DNA from: Lactifluus volemus
Taxonomy: Eukaryota; Basidiomycota; Agaricomycetes; Russulales; Russulaceae
Reading direction: 5' to 3'
DNA: 59,604 bases
Assembly: GCA_022376515.1 (NCBI GenBank)
Contig: WTXI01000226.1
Coordinates: 1-59,604, forward strand
Numbering within the stretch: the first letter of the stretch is position 1; each line of letters begins with the position of its first letter. The notes below the pieces were generated by a model. That model worked only from the letters and a program-made list of their open reading frames with translations, did no database searches and had not been told where the DNA came from. This document shows, one piece after another, positions 21,951 through 34,501 of the stretch. Position numbers and translations under genes: made by a program.

Positions 21951-22134
21951 TTGAGCTTCAATACACGAATTACACACGGTTAGACGTTACAGGCGGTTTT
22001 TTAAGTTTTGTGATGATGTAGACGTAGAACTTGAAGTGACACCTGCACGGTGCACTGCTGCTGAACTTGAATATGGCGAGTCAATTTCCACTCGAAAAGG
22101 GGAATCGTGCAAAAAAAAACAATTACACACGTTT

Positions 22135-24447
22135 TCACGGCGGCGATTCTCCAGAGTAACTCTGACCAGACCTTCCCTGTCTCATAGCCTCTACCCTCCT
22201 CACCGCCTCTCCCACCTCCTTCTCATCCGGTAAATTTCCAACTCCAACCCACTCTTCCAACCACCTCACAAAAGTCACATACTCCCCACCACCACCACGA
22301 CTATTTTGAAAACGCTCGAGCAAGGGCGATGATCTACTCATTTCCGCCCAAAAGACGAGCGCATAGGCGAGCGTGCGTGTACGTGGCGTGAGTCCCAAAG
22401 CCCGCATCCATGCCAAGATCAGTGGGATTTCGGTAGGCGCCGTACCGGTTGTGCCGACGAGGAGAATTTCGGCGCGAAACGTGGCGTCGTCGGGTGAGAA
22501 TGAGGGGTAAGCACCGCGTGGGTGGATGGGTAATGTCGGTGGCGATAAATCCTGACTCTCATCGTCAAAGTCGATATCCAATTTAGGATCCGAGTCAGGG
22601 GGCGGAGGCATGAGAAAGTGTTTGAGATCGCGTAGGGGAGCTGTGGCTGGATCATGACTGGACGTACGTACGGCGCGAGTAGGCGGCGGACGGACTTCGG
22701 CGAGCAAAGGCCAACTTGCCAAGAGCGCTTCTTTAAACAGCCTGTGTGCCCGACGACAGGCCCGTTCGTTGCCCCACATGTCACCCTTGTTGACGACGAG
22801 TGATTGTTCGAGCTGCTCATAAGTTCTACGACGAGCGCGGTCGAGCGACTCGGTCACGGCGGTACCCATCTCGGCAGGCTCGTCATCGTGGTCGCGTTGG
22901 TGGGACAGGAATGGTAATCGCCATCGAAAGGGGAATTTGGAGAATCCGAGCTCTTGAAGCGCACCTTTAAATGTCTCACCGCCGAGCGTCGCGTGACGTG
23001 CGGCGTCGAGCATGACAGTGAACGCGCGCGCATCGGGTGTAACATTGTAGAGCGTTCCCATGTGATCCCATACACGCAGTGCGGCACTCGGGTTACTCTC
23101 GTCGAGTGCGCGCATGAAGTGAGTGACTATCGAAACCGGTACCCTCGGTCTCTTTGGCTTCGGCTTTCTCAATATGTGGCGGTGGGTGGCCCCTTTGCTG
23201 GGAGACGACGGATTCGCATTCGGATTTGCAAGGTCGTCGATGAGAGCAAGCGCGCGGACGGGGTGGCCAGCGCGAGTGAGCACTTGGACACCTACGCCGA
23301 GGGCGACGAGGTCGAGGTGTAACCTGAGACTGCGATACTGCTCCCAAAGGTCGAGCGCAAGGGCATATGCTCCCTTGAGGAGAAGGCCGCGGAGAACGAT
23401 GGTGTAGGAAAGAGTGGTGTGCGTGCGGAATGGAAAGGATTGCGCGTGGGACCAGTCGAAGAAGGCGACGAGGTTCTTTGGAGAAAAGGACCGCGTACGC
23501 GAAAGACTGAGGAGACGTGCGGCCCAGGCGGAAGCGGTGGTGGTGGATCCGTGATTATTGGAAAAACGGAGAGAATGGCCGGTCTTTACGAATTGAAACC
23601 ATTCGGCGTCGGCGTCGAATTGGGCGCGCTGGGCGTTTTCGTGTACGAGACGGCTGAGGTACTTGACAGTATTCTTCGACTCTGGCGGTGTTTGGTCCAT
23701 GCTTTGAATAGCACGGGCGTAGGCGGCGGGGTTTTTCCCGGAGCTTTGATGAGCAAAGATGCGAAGAAAAGATTGGAGATGAGAATGGCCCGGGACGACA
23801 TTATCGCGGATCATACGTTGATGGAGCTCTTCTGTGAGTTGCATTGGGATATAGCGATTCTGGAGAAGGAGACTATATGTCCGTTTTTCGAGGGTAAGAC
23901 CACGATCTGACATTGTGTTAAGAAGCAGAGCTGCGAAGCGTGCCATGTGACGACCATCGGCAGGAGAATCAGCATAGGAAACCAATGCGCGTAAGAGATG
24001 GTTGTAATGCCAATACTGCTGAGAAATGGGAAGACCAATAAAGAGATTTATGACGCGTTCAAGCTCTGGGAGAACTTTATAAGTAGATAAGAGGTGAACG
24101 AGGAGAATGAGGACAGTTGGGCGGCGTTCGAGAGGGATACTGGGTAGATTGGTGATGATCATGCTGGAAGCCTTTTCTGCATCTGGTTGGGATTTGACTT
24201 TGGAGCAAAGTTTTACTAGTAGCCATGCCGGTGGAGGATTTATTTGATTGAGTGACAAGGTAGATGAACCGGTGAGAGATTCGAGCTGAGCGAGAGCGGA
24301 ATCTAGGTTTGGAAGAGCTGTGAGGGAAGACCATTGTGATTGGTAGTCTGAATCTTTTCTTATAGATTGTACAATATGAGATATTCGCTTTTGTAAAGCT
24401 TGACGACGAAAGGACGAAAGACTCAGTCCGAGTCTTACCAAGGTCAT
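22135..24447 (-). CDS. PPR-like mitochondrial protein
   Basis: A single exon encodes 770 residues. The N-terminus (MTLVRLGLSLSSFRRQALQK) is basic and amphipathic, as expected for mitochondrial import. The body is helical, with pairs resembling pentatricopeptide repeats, for example YSYTI-type helices around HTTLSYTIVLRGLLLKGAYA and LDLVALGVGVQVLTRAGHP. Such proteins bind organellar transcripts in processing or translation. The C-terminal third is proline- and aspartate-rich (PPPPDSDPKLDIDFDDE). The 5' end faces the splicing-factor gene at 24574 with 126 bases between. A decayed copy lies at 14900-16550. Family placement is by overall character rather than a strict repeat count. Confidence 0.8.
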   Translation of the reverse strand: MTLVRLGLSLSSFRRQALQKRISHIVQSIRKDSDYQSQWSSLTALPNLDSALAQLESLTGSSTLSLNQINPPPAWLLVKLCSKVKSQPDAEKASSMIITNLPSIPLERRPTVLILLVHLLSTYKVLPELERVINLFIGLPISQQYWHYNHLLRALVSYADSPADGRHMARFAALLLNTMSDRGLTLEKRTYSLLLQNRYIPMQLTEELHQRMIRDNVVPGHSHLQSFLRIFAHQSSGKNPAAYARAIQSMDQTPPESKNTVKYLSRLVHENAQRAQFDADAEWFQFVKTGHSLRFSNNHGSTTTASAWAARLLSLSRTRSFSPKNLVAFFDWSHAQSFPFRTHTTLSYTIVLRGLLLKGAYALALDLWEQYRSLRLHLDLVALGVGVQVLTRAGHPVRALALIDDLANPNANPSSPSKGATHRHILRKPKPKRPRVPVSIVTHFMRALDESNPSAALRVWDHMGTLYNVTPDARAFTVMLDAARHATLGGETFKGALQELGFSKFPFRWRLPFLSHQRDHDDEPAEMGTAVTESLDRARRRTYEQLEQSLVVNKGDMWGNERACRRAHRLFKEALLASWPLLAEVRPPPTRAVRTSSHDPATAPLRDLKHFLMPPPPDSDPKLDIDFDDESQDLSPPTLPIHPRGAYPSFSPDDATFRAEILLVGTTGTAPTEIPLILAWMRALGLTPRTRTLAYALVFWAEMSRSSPLLERFQNSRGGGGEYVTFVRWLEEWVGVGNLPDEKEVGEAVRRVEAMRQGRSGQSYSGESPP

Positions 24448-24573
24448 TGACCAAGGGGAAGGTCACGAGTTGATTGAATTGTTTGTTGTTGTGTGTATTG
24501 AATGACCAAATAATGACAAACTGAATCACGGTAGAAAAAGACGGCTTGTGTTTTTTTACTTTTTTTTTAAGTC
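24448..24573. promoter_or_regulatory. Short bidirectional promoter region
   Basis: Only 126 bases separate the divergent ATGs of the PPR gene and the SR-type gene. The plus-strand side holds long T-rich tracts just before 24574. No TATA box is evident. Confidence 0.5.
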
Positions 24574-25600
24574 ATGCCTCGCATTCTCTTTGTTAGTGGT
24601 TTTCATCCCGCCACTCGAGCTCGTGATCTTGCTTTTGAGTTTGAACGGTAAGTCTCTTTTCTTATTTCTTTATTTCTTATTTCATCTCATCATTTATATA
24701 GCTATGGCCCCTTAATTCGTTGTGATGTCCCCGCACCTCGCAACCCTTCCGCACATTCCAATCCGTAGGTCCTGTTTCTCCTTTATCTTTTCCTGCTCTT
24801 TCGTCGCAGCGCCACGAGTGCCTTCTTCGTCGCACATTCGCCCGTCGTCTCCGCACGTACGCACGCACGCACGCACACGCACGCATCTTTTCATTTCAAT
24901 TTCGAGCGCCCTCGTCTTCCGCGTCATTCGATCTCGCGTCGAGTCCGAACGAAAGCTCAATTCTCCCTCAACTATCCCAGTTATGCATTCGTTGAATTTC
25001 GCAGCACTCGTGACGCAGAGGATGCCTATTATGACATGTATGTCCTGGGCAATTTTGCCTTTCTTTCTCCCCACTACCCCCTCACACTCTTTCTTCCAGG
25101 CATGGTCGCATGTTTGAGGGTTCACGTCTAGGCATACAGGTCAGTCAGTCACTATCTAATTGTCCGCAATTCTCTTCATGCGATTTCTTTAGTGGGCCAA
25201 GAGTCCTCCATCGGCCGTGTGGCGAATCGATAGGCGTTCACCTCCACCTCGCCGTGACCGCTCTCGTAGTCCCCGTCGTCGTGGCGGTCGTGACCGTGAC
25301 CGTGAGCGAGATCGGGATAAGGACCGCGAGAAGGACAAGGACCGTGATCGTGAGCGCGACCGGGATCGAGACCGGGACTCGGATCGTGACCGTAAGGATA
25401 GGGATAGGGATAGGGATCGCAGGGATAGAGACCGCGACGTGCGGGACAAGGATAGGGATGACAATCGTCGCAGCAGGAGTCCCGACCGCAAGCGCAGCCT
25501 TTCGCCAGCTCCTAACAACAAGGAAGATGACGTCCCTAGGTCTCCACGTGCAAGCCGAAAGGGTGAAGACTCTGGCATGTCTCCTATCCATGCGGATTAG
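24574..25600 (+). CDS. SR-type splicing factor (RRM plus RD/RS tail)
   Basis: Exons 24574-24647, 24702-24764, 24981-25037, 25100-25139 and 25193-25600 join to 213 residues. An N-terminal RRM has RNP2-like RILFVSGF at residues 3-10 and RNP1-like YAFVEFRS near residue 46. After residue 80 comes a tail of RS, RD and RE repeats (RRDRSRSPRRRGGRDRDRER), ending in SRSPDRKRSLSPAP. This is the layout of SR proteins, which bind pre-mRNA and recruit the spliceosome in the nucleus. Each of the four introns keeps the frame. Strand-mirrored frames over the RD tail are artefacts of its repetitive codons. Confidence 0.9.
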
Positions 25601-25877
25601 AGCCAAAAAAACGAAAAGAAAAAAGTTGCTTTGTCGCTTTCCTTGTCTCTATTTGCTTTGCCGTTGAAGTTTGGTTCTGTGTCTGGTCTCGCAAAATATC
25701 TGACGTGTCCTTTGATCGCGTTGAGCTGTTGGGCCTTTGATTCGTACCTTTGGGTAGAGTAGTACCGTAGTAGTGGTAGTGGCAAGTAAGCTTATGATAA
25801 CTCTTGTTTCTTGCCTTGAAAGGAAGTCCGAGTCGTGAGCAAGCGCAGTCTAACCCTCTCTCTCCGCGAACGTTAAC

Positions 25878-28049
25878 ATGCAGCGTGAGCCAACGGTAGA
25901 CGACCTTAGAGTAAGGCACAAGTCCCCTTGAACAATCCTTCACTCACTTTGTTACAGGTAAAGCTCTGTTATATCTGCCGTGAGGAGGAGCGCCACGATA
26001 GTACGCTTCCAGCCTCGGTCTGATAATACTCTAATCCCTTTACTAGATCCACCTCATCCACCACCTGTATGGACTCACCCATGCAAATGCACTCTGGTTG
26101 CCCACGAATCATGTCTTCTTCACTGGATCAAGACCCAGCAACACGACCAGGGTCGTACACGGGGAGAACTCAAGTGTCCTCAATGTGGCGACTATTATGA
26201 ATTCGAAGGATTCAATCCACCCGCTCTACGCCTTCTCAACGCTCTAAACCATTCAATCTCCCGCTGTGGTGGCGTCGTGACTATATGTTGTGCCGGCACC
26301 ATCGTCTTATCTTTGGGTGCAGGTCAGTCTCCTTCCCCCACTTCCCAAGAAAGATGCTTATTAATAAACGTAGGTGTATACTTGACCTGCGCGACTTATG
26401 GTGCCTTTGCCGTGCGCGAATTTATAGGTCCAGACCTCTTCCGCATCCTAATATCGAACGACCCTGCAAAATGGCCTTGGCAAGCCTGGGTCAACCTTCC
26501 ACTGATCCCCTTCTCGCTCATCGCTTCCCGCACCCCGCTCGTCCTTTGGACTTCCCCACTCGTACCACTCCTCCTCCCTTGGCCATCTACCATCCCCATC
26601 GGCTCTACATCCCTCCACTCCTCTTCTCGATTATTCAGTTCCTCCTCATCGACCTGGATTGCCGCCCCATTGTGGCCACCCCATCCGGCGATCGTCTGTG
26701 CGTTGTTTCCGGCTGTGAGAGCGATGTATAAACAGCTTCGAAAATACGTCACAAACGCCGTCGTGAAACCTCAAGAAACGAGGGGGGCTCAGCCGGCGGC
26801 TGCAGGAGCACGACAACAACTTCAGTTGCCGTTGCCACGGGAGGAAGCAGGACCGGGACGCAGACGAGAGGGATTGCAAGAGTGGTTGCAACGTAGACGC
26901 CAACAACGTCAACAGCAACAGCAAGAAGAACAGCGACGGCAGGAACAACAACGAGCTGGAGTCGAGGGTGAAGGAGGAGGTCATCTCGAGTTGAACATGG
27001 GTCCACATTTCGCACTCGAGATTCGCGCGCTTTTGCGTCTTGGTTTGGGTGGCCCTGCTGCTGCTGCTGCAGGTGATCCGATTCCTCCGGTCGCGGCCGC
27101 CGCCAACGCCGCTCTCCCCGAAGTACCTGTAGCTGCACCCGCACCTGCACCTGACGTGGACCCAAATGCTCCTGTCGCCCTTGCGGCCGATGCTGATGTT
27201 GCAGGCGCAAATGTCGAAGCAGACGCGGTAGAAAACCAACAACAACAGCAGCAGCAGCAGCAGCCACCAGCGGAGGCTCAAGAACCGCCACGAGAGCAAG
27301 TTCCACAACCACATCAACAACAACAGCAGGGACAGGAACAACGTCGAGAGGGCGATGCCGCACCACCACAATGGGAGGATAACGACCTGGCTGCCGCCGC
27401 CGCACGTACCATCCAACTGACCGGCTCTAGCCTCGGTCGTCTCCTCGGCGGCGCACTAGCGATGCCTACCATAGCCCGCGTGATGGGTAACATCCTCTTA
27501 CGCCTCTCGCACGTCTTGCCACTCGTACGCGCCATCATCGCTCCACGTCCCCTTCGTCATTTTCCTCCCGCCGGCGGAGGCGGTGGGGGTGCTTTAGGAC
27601 TCTGGACTTCTACCACGGAACGGTTGAGGTTGTTTGCCGGAGGCGGCGCCGTCGCCGTTGCGGGAGGTTTACCGGGTGGGTTGGGCGCTAGGGTTCTCAA
27701 CGTCTTGTTCTTGGCTACGAGCCAGGAATGGGCGACGAGCGATCCAGTTTGGTAAAAAGAATTTCCCTCCCCCAAACAACTGTATTCTGATTTATTTATT
27801 TTTTCAGGTGGAGAAATGTTCTTGGACTCGGTATTTTCGTCGTGGTGAGAAAAGACGTTCAAGTTTTGGTGATGTCAGAAGTGGGGACTGAAGAACCCTC
27901 CCTCTCTCTTTTTGTTTTAGCTCAAGGATGGTCTGAAGATTCTTCATTTGCGACTTGCCAAGAAAGAACTCGAGGAACGGCACATCAAAAACAAGTCGTT
28001 TGCTGGCGTCGACTTGGCCGCGCTTGACCTCATCGACCGACGCGAGTAG
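25878..28049 (+). CDS. RINGv (MARCH-type) E3 ubiquitin ligase, membrane-associated
   Basis: Exons 25878-25910, 25958-26000, 26047-26322, 26374-27751, 27808-27844 and 27921-28049 join to 631 residues. A RINGv finger is at about residues 14-70: CYICREEE, THPCKC, AHESC, a Trp, and CPQCGDYYEF, a C4HC3 order. Hydrophobic segments follow (VVTICCAGTIVLSLGAG, then YLTCATYGAF). The centre is rich in Q, A and P (poly-Q near 27240-27265). A conserved C-terminal stretch has GLGIFVVLKDGLKILHLRL. MARCH-type ligases ubiquitinate membrane proteins in the endoplasmic reticulum and endosomes. The 51-base intron at 26323-26373 is a multiple of three without stops, so retention would leave an open frame. Confidence 0.88.
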
Positions 28050-28293
28050 AGATATACGTTTACGGAGTTTTTGCGGTCCTTGGCACTTATCATCACCTCT
28101 CGCTTCCGCTTTTTTGTTTTTCTCCCTCCCCAATCCATGGTTCTTCTTCAGTTTTATCATCACCACTGTTATCCCACTCATACAACTGACGTCTCAGAGA
28201 GGTTGGGGGGATCCATCGACAAGTTGGCACCGAAAAAAAAATTGGGATTCTTTTCCGGTTTTGAGATATGCACCAATTTTTTTTTGGATTTTG

Positions 28294-30093
28294 CTAGTCG
28301 ACGTCTAATATAGTCCCACGCTGAACACTTCCCCACCCTTAATATATGAAAAGGCTTAGTCAGCATGGGAGAAAAGCGATGTAGAGGGCAAAACTTACCG
28401 ACTAACCGCCAGTGCTTCTCGATCCGACGCGAGAGCGCGACCTTCTCCCCAATCTCCGTGCACGCAGGTGATGTCAACTGGATCTTGGCCAAGTCCGCCT
28501 TGACGCTCAACACGCGCCCGCCGGTCGACGTCGATCCAATGTTGATCAGGAGCAACTCTCCCTTGACCAGCTTGGCCACCTTTGTCTGTTTCTTGTCTTC
28601 CGTTTTGACGCCCAAAAGTCGTCGCAGTAAGAAAAGGTTGATCTCCAACTCTGTTGACCCAAAAAATTTAAAATTTGAGAGAAAAATGAGGGAAGGGGGG
28701 AGGGGGGAGGTTTACCGGTAAAGATGTGTGGCAGTTTGCCGACGGCCCCGAGTACTTGTCCCACGAGCCGGTCGGCGCGACATAGGGTCGGGTCGATCTT
28801 GGTCCCTACGCCGATGAGTCCGCCTGGCACCGCAAACTGGAGCTGGTTCGTCTCTGCGTGCAACGAGACGATGCGGGAGAATATCGGTTGACAACGATTG
28901 CGTCCCGTGCTATCTTTCGTGACGATACCTGGCCGTATCTCGACTTCCATTCCGAGACGCAGGACGCCGGAGAGGATCGAGCCGCCCGCGACGCCACCCT
29001 TGAGTTCGTCGACCTCCGCGCCGGGCTTGTTCACGTCGAAGGAGCGGATCACGATCAGTCGCGGGTCGGAGGTAAAGTCCCGCACGGGGATCGGGATGCG
29101 CTTCACGATGTACTCGTTCACGGCGTCGATGTTGTATTTGAGCTGAGCAGAGATGGGCACGATGGGCGATGACTCGGCTACCGTACCTGAGCGGAACCCC
29201 CACGCACTCAGCACTCAGAGGAACCAAAAGTACATTTATGACTCACCTTTTACAAACGCCGCGATGCTCTTTTGGTGTTCGAGCGCGTGAGCCTCTTTAA
29301 TCAGGTCGACCTTATTTTGGAGAATGATGAGATGCTCGAGTTTCATAATCTCCACCGCCGCAAGGTGCTCCGATGTCTGGGGCTGTGGGCACGTCTCGTT
29401 CGCGGCAATGAGAAGGAGTGCGGCATCCATAACTGCCGCACCGTTCAGCATGGTAGCCATCAGAATGTCGTGTCCAGGGCAGTCGACGAAGGAGACGTGG
29501 CGGATGAGTTTCATTCGGTGTCCGCAACCCGGTCGCTCGCATGGCGGGCTCTCTTCCTTGTCAGAGCGATAGGAACGGTAATTTCCCGGTCGTGGACAGG
29601 CTTCGTTTTCGCATTTGTATATCTAGGGACGTCAGCAACCGACGCGCGCCATATATGCCCTGTGCCCTAGATGTGCGTCGGGTGTCAAAGGAGGACATAC
29701 CTTTGCATTAGCATAGCCTAGCTTTATTGTGATGTTCCGCACAAGTTCATTCTTAAAACGGACGGTCATTACCCCTGATATTGCTTTTACGACTGTCGAT
29801 TTGCCATGTGCGACATGTCCAATGGTGCCTGCACCCGAAGAATCTGTAAGTGCGAGTGTTTTACTATCGGGAAGGAGTATGCGTACCAAGGTTTATTGTA
29901 GCCTGGAAATATTCCTGAGAAAGAAGGGGGCGAGGCGAAAGTGAACCGTACTCACTTGTTTTGAAATGACCTCAGGTGATAGAGGCGTCAATTTGGAGAC
30001 GTCGATGTCCACCTGTGGAACAGTCTCGAGCTCCTCGTCCTCTTCTGAGTCGGATTCTTCGTGACTTTTCCTCAAATTTTCGTCAGTTGGCAT
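28294..30093 (-). CDS. GCD11: Translation initiation factor eIF2 subunit gamma
   Basis: Seven exons (30093-29956, 29902-29887, 29828-29701, 29622-29247, 29186-28716, 28650-28399, 28337-28294) give 474 residues, near the length of human eIF2 gamma. G1 GHVAHGKST is at about residues 54-62. A zinc-binding region has CENEAC and CERPGCG. G3 is DCPGHD and G4 is NKVD. The end reads [12 protein letters not shown] and a short GxVQRGT tail. The GTPase subunit binds initiator Met-tRNA in the ternary complex. Exon 2 is only 16 bases (29887-29902). The last coding piece, 44 bases at 28294-28337, is needed for the conserved C-terminus. The gene converges on the RING gene with a 244-base gap. Confidence 0.96.
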
Positions 30094-32545
30094 ACTGGCG
30101 AGTTGTTCTTGCCGAATATATGTCTAAGAGATGAAAGCTAAAGATATCCATAGACGAGTCACTCAATCTCGACGATCTATTCGACCAAATATGTCCAAAC
30201 AAATCGACACAGTGAGGACCCCTGTGGTGACTGCAGAAATTCTATTATTAAAAAACGCAACGTGGTGAAGATATTGGAGAAGCCACTAGTGGTGACGAGG
30301 GTAGTGACGTTGAGGCCAATCCAATCCCCGAACTGGGTGTGTCTTTGGCGAGACCAGTGCAACCACATGCATTACTAAGGTAGATTTAGAGCTACACGCT
30401 CTTCGCCCAGTCTGATATGCAGTTAGGAGACAGGTGAATAACGTCAAACTAGCACTGGATGACAATGGGGTGAAGTGGTGGCCTCTTGGGCCTTTGAAAC
30501 AACTTAAACTTTTGGGGGTATCGTTGGAGTGCTACAACGGCTTATTGCAAGTAGTACACCATCTGGTTGACAGATCTCGCCAATGCATTATGGTTGCAAA
30601 CACGACTAGAACAGCAGAAAACAAATCAACCTATGTGGACGCACATCACTGGTAGCACGACTCGGTGGTTTTATAGATAGTCGATATGATATTAGGACGC
30701 TACCCATATAACTTACCTTCAGGGTATGGATACGGGGTGGCGTCGCCCTTGACTTCCGAGTCCAGGACGCGCTTGTACTATCATAACCGGCTATCTACAC
30801 ATGCTTCGTGAGATCATGGAGACCCTCAAGAAGAACGTACACATCGGGACAACGTACGTGGCCCAGGCCTTTCACCCGAGCTTACGTCTCAGCTGTTGTC
30901 ACTACCCAACATGAAGGCTGGGAACACCCTAACGTGCACGACTGGCCAGGTACTCTTTTTCAGTCACAATCCCTGGCCTTGAATCGACGGACATATCAGA
31001 ACGACAAGAAAGATTTCCGCAGGGGGGAACCTATTTAGACGTCCATGATGTTCTCAGCTGAACCTGAGCCAAGATCAGCAACTGAGAGGGCCTTTGTCTC
31101 GGATTGCATTCATCCTTCTCCCGTAGTCAAGGGAGAGAGCACAGCATGAATCAAGATAACCTGAGTTTCAAGTCGATCTCTTATCAAGATCAGTATATCC
31201 GGCTGTCTGTGGTGTTCAGAAAATGGGGCGACAGACCCGAAGTGGCCCTTGAGTCATGGAACACCCTCTCCACCGCTCGCTCAAGGTCCGAATACCCTTT
31301 GAATAGTAGAATTTGACACGGAACGAAATCTTGGTAAGTTACGTAGAGAGGTTCATGATTTGAAGAAAGTTGTAATTTGAGGAGTTACCCTAGAGTACTG
31401 ACACTTCCGAGTGGGGAAAAGGCCAGTCGTCGTCAAGGCTCACAGAACGGTAAAACTAACCCTAATCAATGTCTGATTGGATTCACAGCGCTCTCATCTC
31501 AGTATGGCGTCCCCAAGGGTCGTATGCAGGCCGAAAAAGAAAGGAGGGACAATGCGTAAGTAACTGTAAGTCTTGCATGGGCAGTATGATACTTCATGCT
31601 GTCCAGGGGGCGCTCAGATACAAGGCTTGATGAAGTGAGGGCAGTCAGATAGTCCCTATGCCGCTAAGCGGAGTCGTATTCATTATCTTATCTTCGATCC
31701 CTCATTATGTTTTTGATAGCCGACCATAGCAGCAGACATGATACTCCCCAGCCAGGTATGTGGTGGAAAAGATACTGTAAAACGAAGCAAGTAAGTTACA
31801 TCGTGATGGCAAACAAGACATAGGGTGAGACGGGATCCAAACCGAGCGACTAAGCTCTTGCATTTCATTGGGGGTAAGGGCTAAGATGAGACACATATTA
31901 TCGGAACCGTAAAGTTCGTAGCGACATGGGGTTTAAGTTCTGAGAAATCCCGAAGGGGAATTAGATTCAAAGTGAGGTACGATACAAACCGTGACGTCGT
32001 AAGCGTGAGAACGTGTCAACCGGCGTGCAACGTGGCCCCAGGCCACGCGAGTGCGGCTGTGGCTACCGGCTCCGACTCCGAGTCCACCCCAACGTCTTGT
32101 GCAACTTATTGATCGAGCTGATCAAATTCTGCTCTCATTACAGAAGCTCTCTATAGCTTCTTCAAGTTACCTTTTCTGACTGGTTCGCAAAGTGCCAGTG
32201 CACAACAATTGAGCACGTTTCTGCGCCCACTATACTAGTGGTCCATCGCGCACGCTTTGAATCGGATAAACATAAACGGCTCGTTCTTGACAATACCCCC
32301 AGACTAACGCGATGACTCGGAAATAAATTCCGAGCATCGCGTTAGTCTGGGGTATTGCCAAGTTGAGCTCTGAGGGCCTGAGGTGCTAACTCGGACAGGG
32401 GCCAGATTCCTACCCATGAGCCAGTAGCGGACCGGCGGTAGTCGAACCTCGGGTACGCCGGACACGTATGTTCCCTTTTTATTTTCATCTGTCTGATCGT
32501 TTGTAAATTTCGTGGGGCTGGCTCTGGCGATGAGTCGACTATATC
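30094..32545. other. 2.4 kb without a recognisable gene
   Basis: Only short frames are present (76 codons or fewer) and none has protein-like composition. I saw no tRNA. A hairpin at 32291-32357 is listed separately. The stretch is probably old decayed repeat sequence. Confidence 0.4.
32291..32357. repeat. Near-perfect 29 base-pair hairpin
   Basis: The arms begin CAATACCCCCAGACTAACGC and end with the reverse complement GCGTTAGTCTGGGGTATTG. Only two single-base bulges interrupt the stem and the loop is about 9 bases (AAATAAATT). It could be a tiny fold-back element, a small-RNA precursor or a structure-forming relic. Confidence 0.8.
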
Positions 32546-34501
32546 ATGACGCTCCTTGAGACTTCCTTAGCAACTCCCCCATGCCCTCATGTTGCTCTCG
32601 TCGCCGGCAATAGATCTCGCGTGGTCTATTCTCTCATGCCTTGTACGTACGCACTCCTGCACTTGCTTTCCATACTTGAACTGATGACCTTGGCTCACAT
32701 AGTTGGGTATATTTTTTCTGTATCATCTCTGGTCATTTGACAGGTTCAAATGCATGAGGTTCGCATTCCAGTGCAATTGCTCGTTCTGCAATATATGCGT
32801 TCTCATATTTTTTTTTCCAACTTAGATGGAATAGTGGATCCAATGCAGGATTTAAGAGATTCATGACAGTAAGCAAGTGCACGCGTCATATCGACTAGAC
32901 TGACTATTCTTCAAGTACACCTACTTTACAGGGGTTCCCCTTATCATAACATATTCTATCGGGTTCTGCGCGATTAAGTATTCAGAAGGGTATATCTCCC
33001 TCCCAAAGTTTGGTAGTACGTAATTTATTGTGCAAGCCCCGCTCAAATTTACACGAGCCACAGCTATCGCAAAACCCCCTCAGCTCTGGACCGAGTCTCA
33101 CCAGAGAACAATTCTTCCCCTTCAGTTATGTGCCGCCTTTGCGTGGGGACTCGAATTGTATGTGCCCCTCACCCTACATTACCTTCCACTGATCCGCTAC
33201 CTATAGAGTTACGCACCTCGAAAGTTTGTCTGAAATTCGTCGCGGCCTAAATCAAGTCATTTATTCTTTCACATAGCTCTTTGTTTCTCAATCTTCCTCA
33301 TCAACTCGGCATCATCAAAAGACTGGTTTCAGAGCTGGTACTTCAGGTCCTGGGCCGTAGGCTCATTCATATCAGTACTTTACATCCCCTTGGTCACTTT
33401 ATTGACCGGATCAGACCCCATTAAGGTACCTCGGAGGCGATACCATTACGGCCTGATCTAATTTCTAATTATTTCAAGTGCGAAATTTTCACAGCCCTCG
33501 CCGGGAGCTCTGGAAGTTTATTGTTGACCATTTGTTCCGTGATTACTATGTTTGTGTTCCACACGGTTACGGCTGGATGTTCTTTGTGCTGACAATCCCG
33601 TCCTTATAGGCGAAAGTTCGTGCCGTTCGTGGAAAGATTGGTAAGCCTGACATTTGCATTCCCCTTGTAAAGTCACTCACTCTGTCTTAGAGGAGAGAGG
33701 GGGTTTGCATGACTGTGCTCGTCCGACTGACAAAGTTTCGTGAGTTAAGCGTACGACCCAGGCATGTCAACCCTATCACACCGATCCTGACGTGTATTAT
33801 GCAGACCATTTATATTTTCTCTCGAATACTATTCGCCGTCCCTCTGTTCATCCTTTCAGCTGATGGAGCAGGGAATCGCCACTTCGTTTCCGGGTCATGG
33901 TAACCTCGTATTCTCATCTGTATGTGTCTTGACTAACTTGCTGACAACAATTCAGTTTTGCCCGGGGTCAGTCCTGCGCTAATTCAAATGGTTGAAGTTC
34001 TAACCCGTCAATCGTCAGACCTATTGCTAATACTTGCCGGCTTTGGATTTGCAATTACTTTTTCAATACTACTCCCGGTGTTTAACGATCTCAGTGTATG
34101 CCAGAACAACTCCTGACTGTCCTCATAGATATTTTTCCCTCGCTCGATCGAAACGGAGATTTCTCGGGTAAAAAACAGGCACCACATCGCCCAAGGCCAT
34201 CACCGTATCACAATCACTTCACGGGAACGCGAACTCGAGGTGCATGAACCTGATCGTCGGCTGTCATATGTAAACCAGTACCCGCCTGGCCTAAATATGT
34301 CTGGCACGCTCTCACTGACAGCGTCCAATCTGCCAGTGAGAGACCACGAGTCCCAGGGCAACTTGAACCCATCCTCGCGTCGGTCGTCGCATGTCGATAA
34401 CTTCACGTCTCCAATTGGTATGTGTTTTGTGATAATAAACTTTATGCTCCATTGCCTACTACCATATCACAGATATTTCGCGTCAGATCTCTCGGCTATG
34501 A
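32546..34501 (+). CDS. Agaricomycete multi-pass membrane protein, many introns (model incomplete)
   Basis: The 3' half is clear. LINSASSKDWFQSWYFRSWAV is followed by a helix (about 33290-33415), then CEIFTALAGSSGSLLLT (about 33480), RLTKFRELS (about 33715), IFSRILFAVPLFILSADG (about 33810), a last helix ILAGFGFAITFSILLP (about 34030), then IFFPRSIETEI at 34129-34417 and a final exon at 34473-34501 ending in TGA. The FFPRSI motif after the last helix marks a large agaricomycete family of unknown function with a receptor-like topology. Exons upstream of about 33250 are tentative; the ATG at 32546 (MTLLETSLATPP) is a guess. I cannot exclude a break in the first half. The 3' end was duplicated to 39590-39926. 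Confidence 0.5.

Noticed and set aside
22419..23407. Proline/arginine-rich frames overlapping the PPR gene
   Set aside because: They lie inside the 770-codon frame and have no independent start or splice signals.
25189..25578. Minus-strand frame of Arg/Ser/Leu repeats opposite the SR gene
   Set aside because: It is the complement of the RD/RE codon repeats of the splicing factor.
26646..27405. Minus-strand frames of 218-256 codons opposite the RING gene
   Set aside because: They are complements of the Q/A-rich coding region.
31800..31870. Possible tRNA-like text near GGTTTGGATCCCG on the minus strand
   Set aside because: No acceptor stem or anticodon arm can be folded around it.
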